Shown one piece after another: positions 6,472 through 14,209 of a stretch of DNA of 24,770 bases. The notes beneath the pieces were generated by a model that saw nothing but the letters and a program-made list of their open reading frames with translations, had not been told where the DNA came from and made no database searches. The number at the start of each line of letters is the position of its first letter. Within the stretch, counting starts at the first letter, position 1. The stretch spans positions 1 to 24,770 of the forward strand of contig JAPLER010000065.1 in NCBI GenBank assembly GCA_026391115.1, written 5' to 3'. Source of the DNA: Bacteroidota bacterium. GTDB taxonomy: Bacteria; Bacteroidota; Bacteroidia; Chitinophagales; Chitinophagaceae. The translations under genes were made by a program, and so were the position numbers.

Positions 6472-7842
6472 ATGAAAAACAATTTTACAAATAAAATTAA
6501 CGAGTTGCAAGACTTTAATCTTGAACCAAATAAAGAAGTTTGGGTTGAGATTGAAAAGCAATTGCCTCAGGAAAAGAAAAGAAGAATTGTAGCTTGGTGG
6601 TGGGGATTACCAATAGTTTTAGGATTAGGTTTGACAACTTGGTTATTGAGCAATAATAATAAAAAAGAGGATTTTTTGAGCAAAAAAGAAGATAAAATAA
6701 GTGTTTTAAGTCAAAAAATAGAAAAAAATCAAGAAGACAATAAAGTTGTAATAGTTAAAAATACCCCAATTTTTGTCAAGAATAGCTCAATTATTGACAA
6801 GAATACTTATGTTTCTGCTAAAAAAACACCAACTCTTGTCAAGAATAGTTCAATTTTTGACGAGAATACCCATCTTTCTGCTATAAATACCTCAACTTTT
6901 GTCAAGAATAGTTCAATTCTTGACGAGAATACTCATATTTCTGCTAAAAAAACACCAACTCTTGTCAAGAAAAGTTCAATTCTTGACGAGAATACTCATA
7001 TTTCTGCTAAAAAAACACCAACTCTTGACAAGAATAATTCAATTCTTAACGAGAATACTCATATTTCTGATAAAGACATACCAACTCTTGGCGAGAGTAA
7101 TGAAACTAATATTATAGATAGTTTAAACCGGAAAACCACTAAAATAATCTCAAGACTAAATTATCCTAAAAAACTACATTGGAGTTTAACTTTTGGAGGA
7201 GGGGTAAGTTATTTATCTAGGAATGGTTTATTGAGTAGTACGCAAGAACAAATTTACACTTCCAATGTTTCTGCAGGATCTGTGCCCCCTCAACAAAATA
7301 ATAATTTAAGTTTACCTAATTCAGGCTTCAATTTTAATGTTGGTGTAAATGGTGATTATATTTTATCTAAAAAATCAACATTACAATTTGGGTTGCATTA
7401 TAAGTATTTGCAAAACAACATTGCTTTAGAGCTAGTGCCACAAACCACTATGTTTTTGCTTGATGATTTATACAGAAATGGCGATTATTTAATTTATAAA
7501 AATAATTACCATTTTATATCAATTCCTGTTAGCTATAAATATTGTTTAAATCCATCTGCAAAAAATAAAATATCTTTTATTGTTGGTGGTAGTATGGATT
7601 ATGCTATAGCAAAAAATTGGTTGTATATAAACAATGAACAAAGCTATTATGAAAAAAATAATAATGAGTTAAACAATTTTTTTACATCGCTGCATACAGG
7701 TTTATCTTTTAACATAAACAATAAACTTAGTGTAGACATAGTAGCAAAAAAGTATTTGAATACAGTTCAAAAATCTTCATCAAAATATTATTGGCAGCAA
7801 CTAGATATGCAACTGAACATACCTTTGAAACTCAAAAAATAA
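6472..7842 (+). CDS. Anti-sigma-like protein predicted to span both membranes, with C-terminal outer-membrane barrel
   Basis: This 456-residue protein has a short charged cytoplasmic N-terminus (1-38, with a conserved-looking W24 segment) and one membrane helix at about 39-59 after KKRR. A polar linker covers about 60-234, and a beta-rich C-terminal domain from about 235 to 456 resembles small outer-membrane beta-barrels (SLTFGGGVSYLSRNG at its start). There is no cleavable signal peptide. If the helix stays in the inner membrane and the barrel inserts in the outer membrane, the linker must cross the periplasm. I recall a similar architecture described in Bacteroides as dual membrane-spanning anti-sigma factors paired with ECF sigma factors. 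The linker holds five tandem 21-residue repeats at residues 100-204. Its position after the sigma gene supports an anti-sigma role, but the N-terminus has no recognisable zinc anti-sigma motif. Confidence 0.72.
   Translation: MKNNFTNKINELQDFNLEPNKEVWVEIEKQLPQEKKRRIVAWWWGLPIVLGLGLTTWLLSNNNKKEDFLSKKEDKISVLSQKIEKNQEDNKVVIVKNTPIFVKNSSIIDKNTYVSAKKTPTLVKNSSIFDENTHLSAINTSTFVKNSSILDENTHISAKKTPTLVKKSSILDENTHISAKKTPTLDKNNSILNENTHISDKDIPTLGESNETNIIDSLNRKTTKIISRLNYPKKLHWSLTFGGGVSYLSRNGLLSSTQEQIYTSNVSAGSVPPQQNNNLSLPNSGFNFNVGVNGDYILSKKSTLQFGLHYKYLQNNIALELVPQTTMFLLDDLYRNGDYLIYKNNYHFISIPVSYKYCLNPSAKNKISFIVGGSMDYAIAKNWLYINNEQSYYEKNNNELNNFFTSLHTGLSFNINNKLSVDIVAKKYLNTVQKSSSKYYWQQLDMQLNIPLKLKK
6769..7083 (+). 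repeat. Five tandem 63-bp repeats inside the anti-sigma-like gene
   Basis: The units start at 6769, 6832, 6895, 6958 and 7021, each 63 bp, coding for 21 residues of the pattern TLVKNSSILDENTHISAKKTP. By my reading units 3 and 4 differ at only two of 63 positions; the outer units are more diverged. Each unit holds two copies of an AAGAATA/GAGAATA core 21 bases apart. The repeats keep frame, so gain or loss of a unit changes only the linker length. Confidence 0.92.
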
Positions 7843-7846
7843 TTTT

Positions 7847-8194
7847 ATGAAGAAAACATTTTTAGTTTCATTATGCAGTATTGTAATCTTAACTGCAACA
7901 ATTTATTCTTGTAAAAAAGATGCAACAACTCCAACACATAACTATATGAACGTTGGTTACATTACAGGATTTGATACTGGTAGTTGTAGTTGCTGTGGTG
8001 GTATAATGATAACATTTGCTAGCAACGCAACTCCGTATGCAGCACCTTATAATTTAATTGACACAGCTGCATCAGAATTGGGTATTGTTATAACAGATAC
8101 ATTTCCTATAAAAATGAGTGTTGATTGGGCAGCAAACACCAATAAAGTTGGATGCAACAATTATATACGTATTACTAAATTTCAACGACAATAA
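7847..8194 (+). CDS. Small lipoprotein with a CSCCGG motif
   Basis: This 115-residue protein is probably lipid-anchored: the signal peptide ends in TIYSC with Cys22 as the acylated residue, followed by KKDATTP, typical of Bacteroidota lipoproteins. The mature part is about 94 residues. It contains CSCCGG near residues 46-51 and a further Cys near the C-terminus (GCNNY), which could form disulfides or bind a metal. I do not recognise a family. It starts 4 bases after the previous stop and ends 11 bases before the next gene, so it is almost surely part of the sigma operon. Confidence 0.78.
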   Translation: MKKTFLVSLCSIVILTATIYSCKKDATTPTHNYMNVGYITGFDTGSCSCCGGIMITFASNATPYAAPYNLIDTAASELGIVITDTFPIKMSVDWAANTNKVGCNNYIRITKFQRQ

Positions 8195-8205
8195 AATTTA
8201 TAAAA

Positions 8206-9477
8206 ATGAAATTACAAACACAAAAAGTGTTTACTGCAATAGTATTTTGCAGTTTGATATTTACATCTTGTCTTAAAGATGTGGGGCATAAAACGTATAA
8301 AGTTTATACACCAGTTATTGAGCAAACTAGCACTTTACGAAGTAAGGTTAAAAGCGTATCGCCAATATCTGTAAGCAATGCAGGTAAACTTTTTGTAATA
8401 GGTAATTACATTTTTCTAAACGAAAAAAATATGGGTGTTCATATTATTGATAATACCAATCCAAGTAATCCTATCAATATTTCATTTATTAATATTCCAG
8501 GTAATTTTGACGTAGCAGTAATTGGTAACACATTATATGCAGACTGTTACACTGATTTATTAACGATTGATATATCTAATCCAAATAATATTTCAATAAA
8601 AAATGTTATTGAAGATATTTTCTTTGACAAAAGAAATATTGCAGGCTATACAACACCAGTAGGTAGTGATATAACAGATTGGAATAGTAAAGATACTGTA
8701 ATTGATATTGAAATTGGTGAAGGGCAAGGTATTTGGACTAAAGGGTCTTATGTTACAAATGGCTGGGTTGGTGGTGGTGTGTGGCTTAGTGGTGGTAATG
8801 TTGGCTCAGCTTCTAGTTCAAGTACTGGTAAAGCTGGTAGTATGAGTCGTTTTGCAATAATGAACAACTACTTATATGCAGTAAGTAATTCAACTTTAAA
8901 TTCAATTGATATTACTAATTTACAACAACCCATTATAGCATCTAAACAAAATATTGGTTGGAATATAGAAACCATCTATCCTTTTAAAGATAAATTATTT
9001 ATTGGTTCGCAAAGTGGTATGCAAATTTATAATGTAGATAATGCTATGCAACCAACTTATGTGAGTGCATTTAGTCATGCAAGATTGTGCGACCCAGTAA
9101 TTGCTGATGATCATTTTGCTTACATAACGTTACACGCTAGTGCAAATATTTGTGTTGGTACACAAAACGAATTAGATATTGTTGATATTTCAAACTTATC
9201 AAATCCTACACTTGTTAAAAGAATTGATTTAACTAAACCACAAGGTTTAAGTAAAGATGGAAATACTTTATTTGTATGCGATGACGATGCCGGCATTAGA
9301 GTTTTTGATGCTACAAACCCAGCAAATATTGAGTTAAAACAAACTTTGCCATTACTAGCAACTTATGATATTATTTGTAATAATGGAATAGCTATTGTAA
9401 GTGCAAAAGACGGCATTCATCAATACAATTATAGCAACCCAAATAATATTACTAAGCTTAGTAAATTTGGCTATTAG
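8206..9477 (+). CDS. LVIVD-repeat beta-propeller lipoprotein
   Basis: This 423-residue protein has a lipoprotein signal peptide ending at Cys22 (FTSCLKDVG), so it is anchored in a membrane, probably exposed to the periplasm or cell surface. The mature part has at least six LVIVD-type repeats, with cores such as GVHIIDNTNPSNP, LLTIDISNPNN, ELDIVDISNLSNP and IRVFDATNPAN; this family folds as a beta-propeller. A Gly/Ser-rich insert between about residues 175 and 215 (GGGVWLSGGNVGSASSSS) breaks the repeat series. The molecular role of the family is not established; adhesion or protein binding is a reasonable inference. It lies in the sigma operon. Confidence 0.85.
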   Translation: MKLQTQKVFTAIVFCSLIFTSCLKDVGHKTYKVYTPVIEQTSTLRSKVKSVSPISVSNAGKLFVIGNYIFLNEKNMGVHIIDNTNPSNPINISFINIPGNFDVAVIGNTLYADCYTDLLTIDISNPNNISIKNVIEDIFFDKRNIAGYTTPVGSDITDWNSKDTVIDIEIGEGQGIWTKGSYVTNGWVGGGVWLSGGNVGSASSSSTGKAGSMSRFAIMNNYLYAVSNSTLNSIDITNLQQPIIASKQNIGWNIETIYPFKDKLFIGSQSGMQIYNVDNAMQPTYVSAFSHARLCDPVIADDHFAYITLHASANICVGTQNELDIVDISNLSNPTLVKRIDLTKPQGLSKDGNTLFVCDDDAGIRVFDATNPANIELKQTLPLLATYDIICNNGIAIVSAKDGIHQYNYSNPNNITKLSKFGY

Positions 9478-9499
9478 TAGCCAATAAATTGTTCTACAA

Positions 9500-10066
9500 A
9501 TGAGACATACCATTGCAATAATCTTTTTATTCATAACAATAGTTTCTTACTCACAAACAAAAAAAGTAAAACCACAATTTTCAAGTATCAATAGTGTTGG
9601 TACAGTTTGGGGAGTTAATCAAAATGTATTTTGTTTTGAAACCATAAATGGCATTAGTTACAAAAATTGGGTATATGGAGTGGGTGTAAGCTTTGATAGT
9701 TATGGCTCTCAAAGCACACCCATTTTTTTAGATATTAGAAAGCAAATGAAGAATAGTAGTGTTTTTGTTTATGCTGATGCTGGTATAAATATTCCTTGGC
9801 GTACTAGTAATTTTCCAGAAAAATACAGTGGCACAAACACCAATCAATATAAATTAAAAAATACATTTTATGGAGAAGCTGGTATTGGCTTAAAGAAGTT
9901 AATAGCCAACAAAACCTCATTTATTGCTAGTATTGGCTATAGTTACAAAACATTTAGCTATGTTCAACAAAATGTTTTTGATTGGAGATCTCCATCAACA
10001 TCTAATGATTATAATTACGATTTTTATTATAGTAGAATAGCGTTAAGATTAGGGATTCAATTCTAA
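9500..10066 (+). CDS. Small predicted outer-membrane beta-barrel protein
   Basis: This 188-residue protein has a cleavable signal peptide (MRHTIAIIFLFITIVSYSQ). The rest is alternating amphipathic strands with many Tyr and Gly residues (WVYGVGVSFDSYGSQ, FYGEAGIGLKKL, FIASIGYSYKTF) and ends YYSRIALRLGIQF, a C-terminal aromatic strand typical of barrel proteins. About eight strands would fit. No specific family is recognised. It is the last gene of the sigma operon, 22 bases after the propeller gene, and its stop lies only 3 bases from the convergent amidase stop, with no clear terminator between. Confidence 0.7.
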   Translation: MRHTIAIIFLFITIVSYSQTKKVKPQFSSINSVGTVWGVNQNVFCFETINGISYKNWVYGVGVSFDSYGSQSTPIFLDIRKQMKNSSVFVYADAGINIPWRTSNFPEKYSGTNTNQYKLKNTFYGEAGIGLKKLIANKTSFIASIGYSYKTFSYVQQNVFDWRSPSTSNDYNYDFYYSRIALRLGIQF

Positions 10067-10069
10067 AAA

Positions 10070-10828
10070 TTACTTTGTTTTGTTTACTTCAAAATATTCA
10101 TCGATGGCTTGCCAAACTGTTGTTGCTAGTTTTTTTTGAGCAATGGAATCTTGCATAATTTTAATATCTTTTGCATTGCTTATATAGCCCCATTCAATAA
10201 TTGCACTAGGAAAAGTGCATGCGTAAATTATCCATATTCTATCTTTTCTATGAACAGTGCCATTGTTTTTTAAGAGGGGAAATGCAGTAGAAATATTTTT
10301 ACTTAATGCTGCTGCAATTTTTATATTTTGGGTTAAATATGGATTCGATTTACTACTGCTATCGTATACATTAACTGTACTATCGCTGATATGAATTTCT
10401 GTACCATTCCAACTTTTATTGGTATGTGCGTTACAATGAAAACTAAGTAGCAAATCTGTTCTAAACTTCTTTGCCAGTTCAATTCTATTATGTCTATGTA
10501 TATTGCTATCAAGTGGTCGTGTTTGTAAAACTGTATATTTTGATGTATCTACCATTGCAACAACAACATCAACCATTTGTCTTGCAATGTTTTTTTCGTA
10601 AATGCGATGTTTTTTATTAATTGCTCCAACATCTGGTCCTCCATGGCCAGCATCAAGTACAATATGAATTTTATGATCATCGATGAGTATCGATGAATCT
10701 GTTTCTTGAATAACTTTATTGCTGCTAGAATGATTCTTTATTATTTTTATTACAACTAATGAAAATGAAATTGCAGCTATAAATAAACTTATAACACCAA
10801 TAGTATTTTTTTGTTTTTTAGTGATAAT
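10070..10828 (-). CDS. Membrane-anchored N-acetylmuramoyl-L-alanine amidase with a non-ATG start
   Basis: The protein is an Amidase_3-type peptidoglycan amidase. Starting at the first in-frame ATG (10576) would lose the N-terminal half of the active site, yet the same frame stays open to a TAA at 10841-10843. The extended frame holds a membrane anchor (about residues 9-30, IGVISLFIAAISFSLVVI), then HIVLDAGHGGPDVGA with H62 and YEKN with E78. H131 (SFHCNAH) and E212 (IIEWGYISN) follow, so all zinc ligands and the catalytic Glu are present. No ATG, GTG or TTG lies in frame between the TAA and the anchor; ATT at 10826-10828 is my best guess for the start, giving 252 residues. An in-frame ATG at 10868-10870 lies before the TAA, so a nonsense mutation or a sequence error is also possible. 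It follows adenine deaminase by 16 bases. Confidence 0.7.
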   Translation of the reverse strand: MITKKQKNTIGVISLFIAAISFSLVVIKIIKNHSSSNKVIQETDSSILIDDHKIHIVLDAGHGGPDVGAINKKHRIYEKNIARQMVDVVVAMVDTSKYTVLQTRPLDSNIHRHNRIELAKKFRTDLLLSFHCNAHTNKSWNGTEIHISDSTVNVYDSSSKSNPYLTQNIKIAAALSKNISTAFPLLKNNGTVHRKDRIWIIYACTFPSAIIEWGYISNAKDIKIMQDSIAQKKLATTVWQAIDEYFEVNKTK

Positions 10829-10844
10829 ACAAACTGTTTTTTAG

Positions 10845-12497
10845 TTATACAAATTGAAATTTATTTCCATCAAACAATCCTTTATCGCTCAATTTTAAAT
10901 GAGGAATTACTAGCAAAGCCATAAAACTTAAAGTCATAAATGGAGAAAGCAATGTGCTGCCTAAATCTTCTTTAGTCATTTTATCAATGGCTGTGTAATC
11001 TGCTGCAACTTTATAGCCATCTTCGGCACTCATTAATCCTGCAACTGGCAATGCTACTATCATTGATTTATTTTCATCAGTTGCACTCACTCCACCTTTT
11101 GCTTTAATTACTAAATTAATTGCTTCGGCTAAACTTATATCATCTACACCAACAGCAACAATATTATGACTATCGTGTGCCACAGTGCTTGCTAATGCTC
11201 CTTTTTTTAAGCCAAAATTTTTAATAAAACATTTTGCAATTGGAGCATTGTGATAACGGTTGATAACAACCATTTTTAGAATGTCCTGTTGGGTATTAGG
11301 TATCAGGAATTGGGAACTAGTATCCAATAATATACTTCTTAATACTTCAATTCTGTTTGTAATAAGTTGTCCATCTAATGCTTCAATAACAGGTACTGTT
11401 GCATTTGGAAAATCTTTTGTTGTAACTATTAAGTCTTCTGCTATTATTTCATTGCAATCAAATTGGTTGATTGGTTCTACTTGTTTAGATTGAATGAATG
11501 ATTTACCATTTTCTGCAACCAATTCTCCGTTAATATATGTTGCTTTAATATTGAAATGAATTAAATCTTCTGCAACAATAAAATCTGCAAAATCACCAAC
11601 ACGCAACATTCCAACATCTAATTTATAATGATGAATTGGATTGATACAAGCAGCTTGCAATATTTTAAAAATGTCAATGCCTTTTCCTACAGCCCTTGCA
11701 CACAAAGCATTTATGTGGTTTACAACCAAACTGTCAGGATGCTTATCATCGCTGCAAAACATTATCATATCAGGATAATCGTTCAACAAATCAATCAAGG
11801 CTTCAAAATTTTTTGCAGCACTTCCTTCACGAATTAAAATTTTCATTCCATAAGAAAGTTTGTCCAGAGCTTCTTCTTTTGTAAAACATTCGTGGTCTGT
11901 ATAAATTCCTGCATCAATATATTGTTTGGCAGTTTCTCCTCTTAATCCTGGAGCGTGACCATCAACAGGTTTGCCTAATTCCTTGGCATATTTTATTTTT
12001 TTCATCACCTCTTCATCCTTGTATAAAACACCAGGAAAATTCATCATTTCGCTCAGATATTTTATTTCGTCTCTTTGCAATAATTTCTTTACATCATCAC
12101 TATTTAAAGCAGCTCCAGCAGTTTCAAAAATGGTTGCAGGCACACAACTTGGGGCTCCAAAATTGAATTTAAAATTTACTTGTTTACCATTTTCAATCAT
12201 AAACTCCACACCTTCCATTCCACATACATTAGCAATTTCGTGTGGGTCGCTAATAGTAGCAACTGTACCATGCACAACAGCTAATCTTGCAAATTCACTT
12301 GGTATTAACATACTACTTTCTACGTGAACGTGAGAGTCGATGAATCCTGGGAGTATATAATTGGTAATTGGGAATTGGGAATTGGAAATTGGTGTTATTG
12401 ACTTGATGACTTTGTTTTCAACAACAACTTCAGCAGGATATATTTTTTTATTGAGAATGTCAACCAAGTTACCCGTTATTGAAAAAATATTTTGCAT
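10845..12497 (-). CDS. ade: Adenine deaminase
   Basis: This cytoplasmic enzyme of the amidohydrolase superfamily converts adenine to hypoxanthine and ammonia in purine salvage. The 550 residues include the first metal-binding motif DSHVHVESS (H56, H58), SDPHEIANVCG, DGHAPG near 180, CSDDKHPD and, toward the C-terminus, STVAHDSHNIV, all characteristic of Ade. It is slightly shorter than the Escherichia coli enzyme (588). Two parts look unusual: residues 35-46 (TPISNSQFPITN, between N-terminal strands) and 390-404 (DTSSQFLIPNTQQ) are coded by degenerate 7-base tandem repeats like those seen between genes. Both lie in positions that are variable in the family, so function is probably kept. An amidase gene follows closely on the same strand. 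Confidence 0.95.
   Translation of the reverse strand: MQNIFSITGNLVDILNKKIYPAEVVVENKVIKSITPISNSQFPITNYILPGFIDSHVHVESSMLIPSEFARLAVVHGTVATISDPHEIANVCGMEGVEFMIENGKQVNFKFNFGAPSCVPATIFETAGAALNSDDVKKLLQRDEIKYLSEMMNFPGVLYKDEEVMKKIKYAKELGKPVDGHAPGLRGETAKQYIDAGIYTDHECFTKEEALDKLSYGMKILIREGSAAKNFEALIDLLNDYPDMIMFCSDDKHPDSLVVNHINALCARAVGKGIDIFKILQAACINPIHHYKLDVGMLRVGDFADFIVAEDLIHFNIKATYINGELVAENGKSFIQSKQVEPINQFDCNEIIAEDLIVTTKDFPNATVPVIEALDGQLITNRIEVLRSILLDTSSQFLIPNTQQDILKMVVINRYHNAPIAKCFIKNFGLKKGALASTVAHDSHNIVAVGVDDISLAEAINLVIKAKGGVSATDENKSMIVALPVAGLMSAEDGYKVAADYTAIDKMTKEDLGSTLLSPFMTLSFMALLVIPHLKLSDKGLFDGNKFQFV
11288..11329. repeat. Heptanucleotide repeat tract inside ade (second)
   Basis: On the plus strand units of 7 can be read: gttgggt, attaggt, atcagga, attggga, actagta, tccaata. 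The first four are clearly related. They code for residues 390-404 of adenine deaminase in frame. Confidence 0.55.
12361..12395. repeat. Heptanucleotide repeat tract inside ade (first)
   Basis: Five consecutive units on the plus strand read ttggtaa, ttgggaa, ttgggaa, ttggaaa, ttggtgt. They code for residues 35-46 of adenine deaminase. Units 2 and 3 are identical. Confidence 0.8.
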
Positions 12498-12717
12498 AAA
12501 CTAATATTATAATTTGCAATTGTAAGAATATGTTTTAGCACTAAAATATAACGTTAATAAGATATTGTTAAATCTAATTTTCTTTCATAATTTAGTGTTA
12601 ATGATAACATCAATTAGATTAATTTTTTCGAGCAAAAAACTTTACTTAGATACTATATTTTGCAACCCTTGCTAACTTTTATAAAAACTTTAAAAAGGAT
12701 AATAGTATCAAAAAGTA
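12498..12717. other. AT-rich gap between permease and adenine deaminase genes
   Basis: This gap of 220 bases holds no reading frame I can support. It should contain the ade promoter; TATATTTT near 12545-12552 on the minus strand is one base from the -7 consensus. Near 12700 a 6-bp AT-only inverted repeat follows the permease stop, too weak to call a terminator. Confidence 0.3.
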
Positions 12718-14166
12718 TTATTTTTTTATTTGATTTCGCATCAAGTAGTAAATTGGAATCCCTGATAATGTAATGCCCAATCCTGCCCAAGTATACTCTG
12801 GTTTGTACACAATCAATAATCCACAAAAAGCCAGCCCCATAACAATATAAAGTATAGGTAAAAACGGATAACCAAAGGCTTTGTAAGGTCTTTCCATTTC
12901 CGGTTTTGTTTTTCTTAAAATAAAAATACCAGCAATTGTAAGTATATAAAATAGTACTACAACCAACGAAATCATATCTAATAAATTACCATACTTGCCA
13001 CTTAAACACCAAGCACTTGCAACAATACATTGTAACCATAAAGCTACTTGTGGCACAGCGTTCTTATTAAGTTTGCCAACTTGTTTAAAGAACAAATTAT
13101 CATTTGCCATAGTATAATAAACCCTTGCACCACTAAGTATTAAACCATTGTTACAACCAAAAGTTGAAATCATAATACATACTGCAATAAGTGTAGTGCC
13201 ATAACTTGGAAAAATTTTATTTGCAGCTAAAACAGCTACTCTGTCGTCTGCACAAAAAGCCATTTCTTGCAATGGCATAACATTTAAGTACATTAAATTA
13301 GTGGCTATGTAAATAAGTGTTACTATCAATGTTCCAAAAAATAAACTTAAACCCAAATTACGACTAGCATTTTTAATTTCTCCAGCAATAAATGTTACAT
13401 TATTCCATGCATCGCTACTAAAAACACTACCCACCATTGCAGTAGCAATTGCACCAGCTAAAGCACTACCAGTAATGCCAAGCCATTGTGCAGGTTGTAA
13501 TGCACCAACAGCATTTTTTGTTCCTACGTTTTGTAAAGCGGTAAAGCCTGTCTTCCAATTCTCGCTCCAGTAACTATTTTTTACTAAAATGAATCCAAAA
13601 ACAATCAGCCCAAAAAGAGCTAAAAGTTTTGTGCTAGTGAATAATCTTTGAATCCATTTAACTTCTTTAACACCTCTAGTATTTACGTACGTTAAAAAAC
13701 AAATAATACCAATTGCAACTAATTGACCACTAAATATTTTAAAGCTCCCTATTGAAAAAAGTAAATATGTATTGCCAAGTTGAGGAACTAGATATGCTAA
13801 AAATTTACTAAATGCAACTCCAACAGCAGCAATTGTTGCAGTTTGTATTACAGCAAAAAAACTCCAGCCATAAAGAAATCCAAGTAGTGGATTATACGCT
13901 TCTTTAAGATACACATATTGCCCACCAGCTTTGGGAAACATTCCACTTAACTCGCCATAACTTAATGCTGCAACAAGTGTCATTATACCAGTTAAAAGCC
14001 ACACTAAAATTAACCATCCTGCACTTCCTACATTTCTTACTATATCTGCACTTACAATAAAAATTCCACTACCAATCATACTACCTGCAACAAGCAAAGT
14101 AGCATCCATTAAACTAAGTGTTGGCTTAAATTCAGTTGAGTTTTGTTGCATAAAAAATCTCACCAT
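12718..14166 (-). CDS. APC-superfamily amino-acid permease
   Basis: This 482-residue inner-membrane transporter moves amino acids across the cytoplasmic membrane by exchange or proton symport. About 12 membrane segments are visible. The first has the family signature GSMIGSGIFIVSADI (around residues 31-46), and the loop after it continues ELSGMFPKAGGQYVYLKEAY, both typical of the LAT/APC group. Substrate cannot be read from the sequence. Two starts are possible, ATG at 14166 or at 14151 (MQQNS), five codons later; I keep the longer one without strong evidence. It starts 43 bases after the OmpH-like gene on the same strand, so co-transcription is possible. Confidence 0.9.
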   Translation of the reverse strand: MVRFFMQQNSTEFKPTLSLMDATLLVAGSMIGSGIFIVSADIVRNVGSAGWLILVWLLTGIMTLVAALSYGELSGMFPKAGGQYVYLKEAYNPLLGFLYGWSFFAVIQTATIAAVGVAFSKFLAYLVPQLGNTYLLFSIGSFKIFSGQLVAIGIICFLTYVNTRGVKEVKWIQRLFTSTKLLALFGLIVFGFILVKNSYWSENWKTGFTALQNVGTKNAVGALQPAQWLGITGSALAGAIATAMVGSVFSSDAWNNVTFIAGEIKNASRNLGLSLFFGTLIVTLIYIATNLMYLNVMPLQEMAFCADDRVAVLAANKIFPSYGTTLIAVCIMISTFGCNNGLILSGARVYYTMANDNLFFKQVGKLNKNAVPQVALWLQCIVASAWCLSGKYGNLLDMISLVVVLFYILTIAGIFILRKTKPEMERPYKAFGYPFLPILYIVMGLAFCGLLIVYKPEYTWAGLGITLSGIPIYYLMRNQIKK

Positions 14167-14209
14167 TTTTTGTGGCGAGATGAAGTTAAAAGTTTATGAC
14201 AAATTTGAA

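Noticed and set aside
6769..7083. CRISPR-like tandem repeats
   Set aside because: The units are directly adjacent with no spacers, keep a coding frame and give a 21-residue protein repeat.
10070..10576. Amidase starting at the first ATG (168 residues)
   Set aside because: That form would lack the DAGHGG histidine and the second zinc ligand, which are present in the same frame just upstream.
12696..12720. Possible terminator after the permease gene
   Set aside because: The stem is six AT pairs with an unpaired 11-base interior; too weak to support.
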